Positions 9,301 through 21,300 of a stretch of 64,000 nucleotides of DNA are shown piece after piece. The stretch lies in assembly GCF_000308455.1 (NCBI RefSeq), contig NZ_BAFP01000001.1:62001-126000 (forward strand), written 5' to 3'. Under the pieces are notes generated by a model. The model ran no database searches and was not told the origin of the DNA. It worked only from the letters and a program-made list of their open reading frames with translations. Position 1 is the stretch's first letter; each line of letters opens with the position of its first letter. The position numbers were made by a program, and so were the translations under genes. The DNA comes from Nocardia abscessus NBRC 100374. Lineage in GTDB: Bacteria > Actinomycetota > Actinomycetes > Mycobacteriales > Mycobacteriaceae.

Positions 9301-12300
9301 GCCAAATGCCGTGCTGGCCGGCTTCTTCGATATAGCGTGCAATTTCCGCGATATGCGCAGGGACCGTATGGTGCGCAGCAGCCACCGACCAACGGCCCTC
9401 TGTAGACGTGCGGGTCACAGCGAACGCGGCGTCGAGCACGGCCGTCATGGCGGCGTGCAGGTCGGCGACGGTGCGACGGTTCGCCCGCAGCCAGGACCCG
9501 ATAGCGAACAACTCCCGGTAGGTGGTCGGCGCGGTGGTAGGAACGTTGTCGCCGAACCGGAGAGTCGCTTCCGTCACGATCGCGCCCAACAGACGCGCCG
9601 GATCGATCACACTGTCTGTCACCAACGGTGGTTTGCCGCGATGGATGGCCGCTATCTGTTCGGTGACCGTGCGGGTGAAGCCGACCAGCAGGTGGTGGAG
9701 GTTGTCGTCGGAGAGGCGTGCGGCCCAATTCTGGAGATTGACGAATGTGGCCTCGACACGGAAAGTCGACAGCGCAGCGCTGGCAATTCGCTCCGCTTCG
9801 CTTCGCCGACCGCCGAACGCGCCGCCATCCGGGTCACTCGGATTCGCGGCATGCGCCACCACGCCGTCGGGTACACCGCGCGGCACGCCGCCGAAGGGAT
9901 CCGCCACTGCCGGTGGCGGACCGAAACCGAGCCCATCCAGCCCACGGGCACGGTGCGGTGGAAGATCCAGCACCGCAGCCGGGTCGAGCGGCGCATGCGT
10001 GCCGGGACCGAGCGCTGGCGCCTGCCGGGAGGTCCTCGGGTCGTTTGCCACGTCTCCCGAATCGATCAGTGGCGCGGGAAGGCTACCGGCCCTAGGAGTG
10101 GTGTTCGGATCTTCCAGAGGCAATACCTTATCCCCGGACTGCACTGCGACCGTTGGCGCCGGGGTGTGAGCGGTTGCCGCGAAAGCGCCGTCCTCCCGGA
10201 GGTTCGGGTCGACGGCATGCGCGAACGCACCGCGTGGCACTCCGCGTGGCACTCTGCTGAATGGATCCGCCACTGGGTATATCGGATCGAAACCCAGCCC
10301 ATCCATACCACGGGCACGCTGCGGCGGAAGATCCAGCTCGTAGTCCGGTACCGAGTCCCATCGGTCGCGCGCCCAGTACATCCACTTCGGAAATGGCAGT
10401 GGGTCGGATTCGGCGCGCCGGATCGCTTGTATTCGCTGTTCGTCGCGCCGGAAGGCCTTATTCGCCCACGCGTCTCGTTCGACACGGAAGTGGCTCGCTA
10501 TGACCGGCAGCGCGTCCATGCCCATCATGTGGGAAACGCCGCGGAAGAGATACAGCTTCGAGGTCGGGATCAACCTGGCGTTATTACGGCTGTGGTCGAC
10601 AGGTGAGAATTGATCCGCGGCGCCGTGCACGATGTCTACCGGGACGCGGTACTGGTCGAACCGGATTCCCCAGTGACCGGTCAGCTGAATGGCGTCGTCG
10701 GCCCATGCTTGCAGGTAATTGCGCAACGCGCGTTGATAACCGCGTGCGAGCTCATCGCGGTGTGTGCCCACCCACATGTGGTCCATCGTGGTGAAGGCAT
10801 CCTGGTTGTAGCGCAGCAACCACTCCCCGTCCCGCGCGATGTTCTCGGCCATGAGGGTCAGCGTCGCGGCCATGGCTTCGGTGTCGGGTCTGGCATAGAT
10901 CCGCTGGTTCGCCTCGGCCATGCCTGCCATCCACTCACCCATGTCGTCGAGCCGCGGAGCGGTACCAACGAGGGAGACGACGCGGTCGACATGGTCGGGA
11001 TCCAGCGCGCCGACCGCGATGGCGACCGATCCACCGCCGGACCGCCCGAGCACGGAATAGCGGTCGAACGCGAATAGTTCGGTCGCGATGTGAATGATGT
11101 CGCGGGCGCAATCGGCCACGGTGCGCCCGGGCAGCGGATCCGAGTCGCCGTAACCAGGTCTTTCCACGACGATTACCGTGAATCCGCGGTCGTACAGCTG
11201 GCGATGATCCGGCAGCGGGCCATCGATTCCGACCGGTGTGCCGGGCGAGAGTAGGACCGGGTAGCCGTATGGATGGCCCAGTAGGCGGAAGTGAACGGTC
11301 CTGCCGTCCGGCATCCGCGCGGCATAGAGATTCGCAACACGGCCCAGGTCGGCGGTTTCATCGGGTTCGGGGACAGCTTGTACTGTCTCGTCCGGCAGCG
11401 CGGCTCGGTGGCCTCCATGACGGGCCCGCTCGCGCCGCGACTCGATCGAGTCGTGTTCCGGCCGAACGTGACCTGCGGGCATCGAGTTCGCCGCAGCGTT
11501 CTCTGTGGCCGTGCCTGTGTCGCTGCCGGCGGAGTCGAGCAGTTGTCCCGCCGTTCTTTCGGGAGCGGCGGCACCCCGCTGCTCTGCCTGTTCGTTCTCG
11601 GGGAGAATCAGTCGACCGCCCGCGTCGGCTTGCTCGGTCCATTCGAAAATTGTTACGAGGACCTCGATTTCCCCCACTTCTTCCGCACGGCCGGCGTCAG
11701 CGGCAAGCTCGGCGGCGCGGTCGATCGACCGTCGAATCTCGGCCAGCCGGTCTTGTGCCTCGGCCGGTGCCGCGGTCGCGCGGACGAGAGGATAGCCGAG
11801 CAGTCCGCTCATGGCGTCACGGTAGGCCCGTTCGTAGGCGCGTTGGGGATGGAAGACCGCGTCCATCGCCAGTTGGTGGTCCGGGCCGGCGACGACCGGC
11901 ACGTCGTCGATCACCTTTCCGGTAGCGCGCAGACGGTCGAGCTCAGCCTCGATCTTGTTGTAGGCCCGATTCAACCTATCCGCGCTGACGGCCTCGTCCT
12001 CCCGATGGCGTCGCACGGTGATCCCGTTCATTTCGGCCATCCGCGCCTGTAGGGCGCCGATCCTTTGGGTGGCCTCCGGGCTGGTGTCGACCGCCTCACC
12101 TCGTTCCGCGGCTGGTGTTTCCGGCTCGTGATCGCGAGGTTCGGGCGCGGTCGGGTGCTTGGGAGCAGGCAGGTTTGCGGTGGAGCCGTCACCGGCGGGG
12201 CCGGGCGGAACGATCAGGTTGCGGCCGCCCGGCCTGCTGTCCACCACTGGGAGAGCCGCAGCGGAGTTCCGGCAGGCCGCACAGTTGTCCAGGTGCTCCT

Positions 12301-15300
12301 CGACCTCTGCCCCCATCTTCCGGCCCAGGCCTCTGAGTACCCACATGCCGAGCTGCTCCACTGTGGATCGGCATGATTCCGGCAGGTGATGGGACAGCTC
12401 GTGGAGCAAAACCCGGCCGGCTGCTACACCCTGACGACGCAAGTACGGACGAACGACATCATCCAAGTACTGCACCTCGAGCGGCTTCGAGGCGATCTTG
12501 TCGAATATGGCAACCGTCAAATAGCGCGTGAGTAGGAACTCGGGGGACTGCGGTTCCAGCTCTCGGCAACCGGGATAGTGCACAGTCCACAGGGCGTCGT
12601 GGCTGAACATCAGCCACAATGCGTACTCTTCGGGAGTGAGGACGGGATCGCGGTCCGCCACCATGAGGTTGTAGCCTTCGGCATAACGCCCCGCCACCAT
12701 GAGGTTGTGCCCCTCCGCGCGTAGCAGGCGTCCCCCGACGTAGGCCATGTCTCCCTGGCGAATCTGCTTGGTCTGGGGCAGCTCATCCCCGGACACGCCC
12801 CGCCAGAATTTCTCGAAGGGCGTCATCTCCTCCACATCGGCGCGATTCGACTCGCGTACCCGCGCGTCGACCCGCATGGTCCGCTTCTTCTCGGCATCGA
12901 TTTCCCCGCGGCCCGGAATGACCCGTCGTTGCTGGAGCGTCGCCGGTCCGGAAGTCGCATGGGGCGCCTTCAGCAGTCTCTCGGCTCCGAGTGTCCACCG
13001 TACGGCCGCGTCGACCCCCGCATACAGCGGAGTCCGTCGGATCGCCCGCCGCCTCATCCAAGCTTTTCGCTCGCTGCTTTCGATCCACTTCCGGCCGGAC
13101 AGCTCACCCTCGCGAGGCAGCGGGAATTCCCAGAAATACCAGAAGATTTCCTTCCACGGACGCAACCGCTCCATGAGTTCTTCCAGCGATGGATCGGCGG
13201 GCAACACGTGCACGTCGGGCACGATCAGGCTGCGGGTGGGGTCGGCGGGCACTATCAGGCCGGCGGGAGTAATACGAATGCCGTTGCTTGTAGCCGCGTA
13301 TGCACCTGACTGTCCGGCGCTGCCGGCGGTGCCGGATTCGGTCTCGTGAACTGCGGAATCGGTATGTTCCCGACCGGGCCTTCTGAACGCATGCCCATCC
13401 AGCCCCACGTTCGGATCTACCGCGTGCAGCATGCCGAAGTCGAACCGCTGCCCGCGCGGCGGCGGAACGGCACCCTCGTTATCCCATTTCTTTCGCTCGG
13501 GTCCATCGAGACCGAAACCGGCTTCCGCTCCGAAACCGGGGACCTGACCTCGCCGAGCGAGGTCGGGAACGCCGCCGATCAGGCCGACGCGCCGGGCAGC
13601 GGCAGGTCTGCGCATCGGAGCGGCGGGACCACCGGCCACCGCGGGTACCCGCCCTGCGTCCGCTTCACCGTCGACCGTTGCGGATGGTTGCCGGTCATCG
13701 GAATCGGTGACACCTTCGGTGGCCACCGTCGTTTCCTTATTCTCGGCCGTCGCCTGGAGGTACAGCTGATCCGCGAACTGGGGCCGCGGCCGTTGCACCG
13801 CGTGGGCTTGCTCGAATGCGTAGGCGTAGCCGATCAGCGTGGGTTCGCTCCATGCCGCGGCCCGGAAGCTCAGATTGACGTGCTCTCCGGCTGGATGGTC
13901 TGGGTCGGCCGGAGTGCGGCCCGCTGGGACGAGGATGGCTGGGTATCCGGCCTTATCGCCCATGATCGTTCCGTAGTCGTATGCGGATACCAGTGCGGTG
14001 AGGTCGTGCTCGGCCATCACCGCGTCGATCCGGGTTTTGCTTTCGGCGAGGTCCAACTGGAGGTCTGCGTGGTATTTCGCCGTGTCGATGCTGTTGGCGT
14101 CGAGGTCCATCGCCTGCGCGGCGAGGGCGCGGTCTTGGCCGTACTTCAGCGCTTTCTCGGCGTGGGCCTTGTTGTAGGCGATGATGCCGGCCAGATTCTT
14201 TATCGGGGCGTTGGGGGGCAGCCGCGAGAGGTAGGTGTTCAGATCCCGCTTGAATTCGTAGGAGAACACACTCGACCAGTCCGGGTCGCTGCCGTTGAAG
14301 CTGTGTGAGGTGTCCAGGTCGACGGTGATCAGGGTTGCGCCCTGGGCCTCCAGCGTATTCAGCGCCGCTTCCCACAAGGGGCGCTGTGCGGAATCCTCTG
14401 ACGGGATTCCCAACGTCATAACGCCGATCCGGGCACCGCGGAGGGCTGCCGGATTGAGATCCGCGGTGAAATCGTGGCCTGCCAGGGGATTGTGTGCGGT
14501 GGCAGGGTCTTGCGGATCGACGCCGACGAGCGCCGTCAACAACATCGCGGCTCCGGTGACGTCCGGACTGATCGCTCCTGGCGTATCACGGGTGGTGGCG
14601 ATGGGTACGACGCCCGTGCGGGACACAGCACCGACAGTGGGTTTGAGTCCGACAATCGAGTTCCAGTTGGCCGGAGCCACAATCGACCCGGTTGTTTGAG
14701 TGCCGACGGCGAGCGGCACAAGCCCGGCCGCGACACCGACAGCAGATCCTGAGCTGGAGCCCCCCGGTATCAGCGACGAGTCGATTGGATTGAGGGTCTG
14801 ACCGCCATAGGAGCTGTATCCAGGAGGCAACGTGCTGCTCAGGTAGAACGCGAACTCGGTGAGATTGCCGTGGCCTAGGATCACCGCGCCGGCCGCACAC
14901 AATTGCGTAACCAGCGTGGCGTCCGTGGCGGGGTACGAGTCCGCCAGAGCCGCCGAGCCTGCGGTGGTCGGCATGCCCGCGATGTCGATGTTGCCCTTGA
15001 TCAGGACTGACACCCCCAACAGTGGGCCGTGCGCGGCGCCGGTTCGGCGCAGTTCGTCCGCGCGGGCAGCCTCCTCGAGCGCTCGTGGATTGATGCCGAT
15101 CACCGCGTTCAACGCCGAAAGCGCTTCGATGCGGTGCAGACACAGCTGGGTCAACTGCACGCTGGTGATCCGGCCGCTGCGCAGCAGTTCGATCAGTTGC
15201 GTGCTCGTCAGCGATACGAGATCCAGCGCTGATACCGCGTCGGGGTCGGCATCGCGACCGCCGATGGTGGTCACTTGCTCGCTGTCTGTTGGCGTAGGTT

Positions 15301-18300
15301 CCGCCGTTGCCGCGGCGGGCTGGTCGCCACGGGCGAGACCACCGCCGTTCGCTTCCGGTACCGGCCCGCCTTGGGGCCTTGGTTCTGCGGGGGAGGAATC
15401 ACCGGATTCGGTGTCTCGTGGTCCCGCAATCACTTCCGGTGGCGCCGACCGACCGGAACCATCCGGGCCGTCCGCATGCTCGGAGGCATCGCCGCCGTTT
15501 CGCAGCGTGATCGCGGTGACGACCGTGCCGTTCTGTATGCGGAAGCGGCCCTGATACACCGTGTCGACTGCCGCCCGAGCGTCGACCGGCAATTGCGCCT
15601 GGAACGTCCCGGTCGTGCCGTCGTCGGTATCGGGGTGGAAGGTGACTTCCACCTGGTTGTGCCGTAACTGGTGTCCGGTCAGCTTCGAGTGGAGGTCGAG
15701 AACGTTCTCCTTGGCGCAGATGTGCACCTGATCCCAGTGCACCGCGGGGAGCGTGTGCATCAGCTCGCGCATGCGAGAGCGCTCTTCCGGTTGAGTCATT
15801 CTGAGCATCAGGTCGGTCCGAAGGGCGACATGCCGCTTCGCGTCGAGACCGATGGCCCGAATCGCTTGTGCCTCGCCGAGGGCAACTCCGGTGAAGTGTT
15901 TTGTCTGCACAGTGGCCACGACCAACGCTGCGGGTGGCTGTGGTTCGCCGTTCGGACCTGTCGGGATCGATACCCCGCTCTGGCCTGAAGCCTGCAACGC
16001 ATGGTCCATACAGCGCCGGAGATTCAGTGCGGAGCTGTGCTCGTTCCCGACGACTTCGGCTGTGACCACGTCGCTGGGCACCACGTGCCGGAGCGAACCC
16101 GTGTTTGTAACGCCCACTTCGATGGCCGCGGGGGCGACGGAAGCCTGGACGGGCCACTTATCTCGACTCGTGATCCGGGTGCCTGCCTTCCTGCGGCTCA
16201 CCAGATACCCTTCCGCGGCCAACTCCTGGTATGCGGCCGCCACGGCGGATGCCGACGACGTGCCCAGTTGTGCCGCGAGGTCGCTCGCAGGGGGCAGCGT
16301 CCGCCCCTCGGCCAATCTCCCCGAAAGGATCGCCTGGCGTAACTTGGAGACCACTGTGTCCCGCCACCCGCGGGCGCCACTCGGCGCCGATTCCTCTCGG
16401 GTCCACGTCACGGCGAAGACCTCGAGCAATTCGGCGGGAGTCAGCCGTTTGGTCTCCGGATCGGCCTCTTCGTCGAGAATCTTGGCCAACGCTTGCACAC
16501 CGCGGTGATGCAAGTGTTTGGTCGCGTTCTCGCTCCGGTATCCGCCGGTTTCGTCGCCGATCTCAGCGAAGGTCAGATGCCGGAGGTACCTGAGCTCGAG
16601 AACAGTCCGCTGGTCCTCGTTGCGGACCCGGCGGAGGGCGGCGTGCAATTGTTCGAGCTTCGTGTTGTCATCCTCATCCGCCGCGACGAGCGCGGCTTCG
16701 AAGGCCGCTTTGACCTTGGGCAATGCGTTCTTGTCGATCGCCGGCCGGTCCCGGGCCACCGCCGTTTCTTTCCCGTTCTCGGCCGACCCGTGGTCCGGTG
16801 TTCGGGGCGCTCCTGTGATCGGGCGTTGCGGGTGCGACCGGTCGATATGGTCCGGTATGGGATCGTGCAGTGGTGTGAGGGCACCGTTTTCGCGGGTGAA
16901 GTAGCCGACGAACGCTTTCTCGACGTGGTGGTAGCTGGGGCTCCATCGTTCGTAGGGGCGGATGCCGGGACTCGGGATGAGGGAGTCGATTACGAAAACG
17001 TCCTCGTCGACGGTGGTGACGAGGTAGGCGTGCGCGTCCTCGCCGTTGTCGACGACGATCGCCGCCGCGTCTGCTGGGTGGTCGGGGTCTCGGACGGTGT
17101 CGACGATGCTGCGGAGAGGGTCGGCGGGTCCGAATTCGTCGGCGGTGGGCTCGGCGGCGATGTGTTGTGGGGCGACCTCGACCAGTTGCGCGGTGATGCC
17201 GGTTTCCAGGTCGAGCCAGGTGTTCGCGTCGTCCGGGACGGGTTGGGTGTTGTCATGGCCGATTGCATCGGCGAGGCGGACGAGGTAGGGGATGCAGGAT
17301 CGCAGCGAGTCGGCCGCGGTACCGAGGGCGCCGTCGGGCAGCGTCACCGAACTCGTCGTGTTCCGGATCTCGCGCTCGAAGCGCGCCTGCCACTCCGCGT
17401 CGGACTCGCCGTTCGGGTCGGGATACCGCGTTCCTTCCTCCAGATCGGCCAACCGTCGCGCGAGGCCGTCCAAGTAGGCGTCGATCAGCGTCGGCGGTGT
17501 CCCGCCGACTTCGTTGTCGCTCACCCACTTGTCGTCTAGCTTGTCGGCGCTCACTTCGTTCAGCTGCTGGTGCAGGTGCAGTTTGACCAGCTTGTCGAGG
17601 GTCCAGAGATCTTTGCGAATCGCGGAGGTATCGAATCGGGTGTCGTCGAGGCGGCGCGTTCGCTTGTACAGCCATTCGACGGCCGCACGCCACTCCTGCT
17701 GGGTCCTCGCGTCGTATGGACCAGGAAGGCGGAGCTTGGCGGCCAGGCGGTCGCGGATCTCTTCCAGCAGCTCCATCGCCTTGGCGGGTTCGATCCTCGA
17801 TTGTGCGGAGTCGTCTTCCGCGTTCTTCTCGATTTGCGCGAAGGTGTACAGCACTACGCGATACCACCACCGTCGACCGAGCCTGTTGTATTCCCGTTCC
17901 GACGCTTCTATCCGTCGCCGGTCGGCCGCGAGTTCCGCACGCGAGATATGGTGCTGCCGCCACACGATCTCGCCGCTGTAGTCCGTGGCCCCGTAATGAA
18001 GGGTGAACCCCTCCGGCGGCCTGTTGTACTGGTAGGCGTTGCTGTTGTCGATAGGACGAACGATGAAGCCGCTTTGGAGCCGCCAGTTCTTGCCTTCGTG
18101 CCGGTCCCATGGCCGAATCAGCATGTCGCCCAACCCGAGACGCATCGCGCTCGGAGTATAGAAGAAGTAATTCCAGGCATCTTCCGCATGCGGCCCCATG
18201 GCTGAGTCCGCGTCGAAACCGGGCACGTATTCCACGAGAAGTACCCGTTCGGCAGCGCGCAGCAGACCGGGCGGGCGCGCACCGACATCCGCGAGAGTTC

Positions 18301-21300
18301 GTGCCCCCAACTCTTCGGCATCGGCCTGTAGCACATCGCGGACCGTCTTCTCGATCAGCTGGTAACCGTTTCGGTAGGTGACCAGCCAGACCGACTCGGA
18401 CATCGTTCGGTCTCCCGAGTCGCCTTTGAGAAGCGTACGCATGAGCTCACCCGATTCGTACGCATCTTGCACTTTTTCGGCGAAACTGCGTTCATCAGTG
18501 AGGCTGTTCAGCCAGGCGGTATGCGCGCGGTCGCTGTAGACGTGGATCTCGGGCTCCGGCTCGGTGTGAACGCCGGAAATCGGTTCGACGGTCAGCCGGC
18601 CGTTCTCGTCGATCAGAACGTGACGGTACTCGATCGTTATCCCGCGCTGCGCCGCTAATTTGCGGAATCCCGGGACCTGTTCGTCCAAGAGGAATTGCTG
18701 ATTTCGGAACGGTGATGCGACGACGACGCGATTTCCCGGCGCCACTCCGATTCCTTCGATCACTTTCCCGTCGTCATCGACGAATGGCTTCGCTCCTTCG
18801 GCTGCGAGCACGTCGCGGGCGGCCAGTATCGACAACGCCCTGCGCACTTCGAACACATACCTTCGGACCGCTTCGATTTGCGGCTCCAGTTTTTCGTAAT
18901 GCCGCCGGAGCATGCGCGAGGGTTCCTCGTCGGCAAGCACACGCGCCAGCACGTCGTCGGCGACGAGCCGGCGCAGTACCGCGTGGAATCGCCGGTGTTG
19001 CCGCTGCTGCAGACCTTCGATCGCCTGCTCGATCTCCGCGGGCTCTTTCCGGTGCAGCGTTGTGGTATCGACGCCCAGCTTCCGGGCCTGATACAAGGCT
19101 TCGGCAACTATCTCGTCCGCCTCGCTCTCGGCGGTCTCGAGCGCACGACGGATACTCGGGGAGGGTTGGACAGCGGAGGCCGCTGGAGCCGGATCGGAAC
19201 TGTCCGCCGGACTTTTGCCGGGGTTGGTCGCGCGGGGTGTCTCAGTGTGGTTCGGAGTTTGCCGATTTCGCGGTCCGGGTTCGTGGTCGCCCCAGTCCCG
19301 GCCGTTTTCGGGGTTGTGGTGGAATGCGAGATGGGCGTCAGGAGGAATGATCCCGAACTTGCGCCTGCCTGCGGGGTGGCGGAAGCGCTCGGGGGCGAGC
19401 CCGGCCGCTACGGCGGGGTCGACGTGAGGGTCGAAGTGCCGACTTTCGACCTCGGCCGCGGACGCTTGCGGCGCGGTGCGGTCATCAGCGGTGGCTTCCG
19501 CAATCGCTTCGGACTCGTTGCCTTCCTTCTCCGCTCCCGGGCCGAGCGGCACGGTGATTGCCGCGCCGGACTCATCGAAGAACATCCCCTGCACGCCGCG
19601 TGGTGTCGGCGATCCCATGGACGGCACGTGATTGGCATGCAGCACGCCCTCGACCGGATTTCGCAATTCGATCCGCGTCGTCCCGTCCGGGGAGGCGCGG
19701 CGCACCAGCAGGTGGGGATCTTGTCCCGGCGCGACGACAAGCACCGAGACACAGTCGCCACGACTGCCCGACGACTCGTCCCACATTCGTAACCGGGCCT
19801 CGATCTCCCCGGCGTCGGTGAAGTCCTGCGGCTGTCCGCCGGTCGCGACCGCCAGGACGTCCACTCTCGTATCCCCCGGACGAAGACGGGATGGTATCGC
19901 GATGTCGTCGCGGCCGGTGACGTCGCGGAAGTCCTGCAAAAGCAGCGATATGTCCGGGTCGCCAAACGCTTGCCGCTGTGCCCATCGGGCCAAGAACTCT
20001 GCCGGCGAGGATCCGTCACGTGTCACCGTCAGCCAGTGCAGCACTCGCGCCGGATGAGTCAACGGCAACGATGATTCGACTGCACCGGCCCTGGCCCCCT
20101 CCGCCACACCCTCGATCGGGTCGAACGTATCCGTCACGGGGTTCGAGAACGACAGCAGTGCGTAGTGGGGCAGCAGGGCAAGCCATTCGGTGAACCCGAC
20201 ATCGGCCGGTATCAGATCCAGTTCACGATATAGCTCGTAGGCTGCCCGCAACATCGGCGGTGCCAAATCATGGAGCGCCCAGTTGCCCTCGTCCGCTACC
20301 ACGTGAATGAACTCATGGTGGGTCAACTGGTAAATCATGTCCTCGGCCGACTGCGCCCAACGGTGGTTCGAAACCTGCTCCGCCCACGCCCGCGCGAATT
20401 CCGGGTCGGTGAAGATTTTCCTGTTCAGCGTGACCGTTACGTAGTAATCCTTGGTATCAGGAGTTGTGGTGCCGAAACTCTGGGTCAGGCCGAAGCCCTC
20501 GATTTCGTCGTCGAATCTGAAGTACCGGATAGCGAATCGCCCGCCGTACTCCGCGATCCGGTCTCGCAGCGCACGGTCGACGGATTCGACGGCTTGCACG
20601 GTGATCACCGAGTCCTCCCACCCCAGGAAACGGATGTGGTGATCGTCGTAAAGTTTGCGAACGATGCGAGCCTTCGCCGCGAGATCTCCCTGCGGCTGTG
20701 GCTCGATGACGCTGTCGCCGATCGGATCCGGCCGCGGTTCGTCGAATCGGGCCCAGACCTCACCCCACTGCTCGACGCCCGACACGGTGGCCGAGTCGAG
20801 CAGTCCCCGCACCTCGGCTCCGACCTGGGCATGGCTGAACAGCGGCGCATACCAGGTGAACAACTCGATCTCGGGGAATCGCTCGGGACGGTATTGGTCG
20901 ACCTCGAACGCCACGTACAGCGATCGGGAATCGGCCTGCGTGGACATCCGCAGTCTGAGCCTCGCCTTCATGTCCTGCAAGGCCCTCTGTTCGTCCCACC
21001 ACTCGACACCAGACCGCTGCAGCGAGCGGGAATAGGTCTCCATATACGTCATCGCGTTGAGTCCAGCGACGCGCACCAACTCGGATGCGGCTTCGATTCC
21101 AGCCCGGTCTCGCCAGCCTCGCTCCCGCATCATGTCGCCGACGGCCGCCGCGACCGCCTCCACGTCCTCCGGGGTGCGCAGGCCATCGGAGGCGTAGAAC
21201 GGAAAGAAATCCAGGGTCAGCTCTGGATTGAGATGGACTGTATTCGCCGGCAGATCCCGTACCGCGGCAACCGCAGCCTCGTCCGGCCATGGATTCACCG

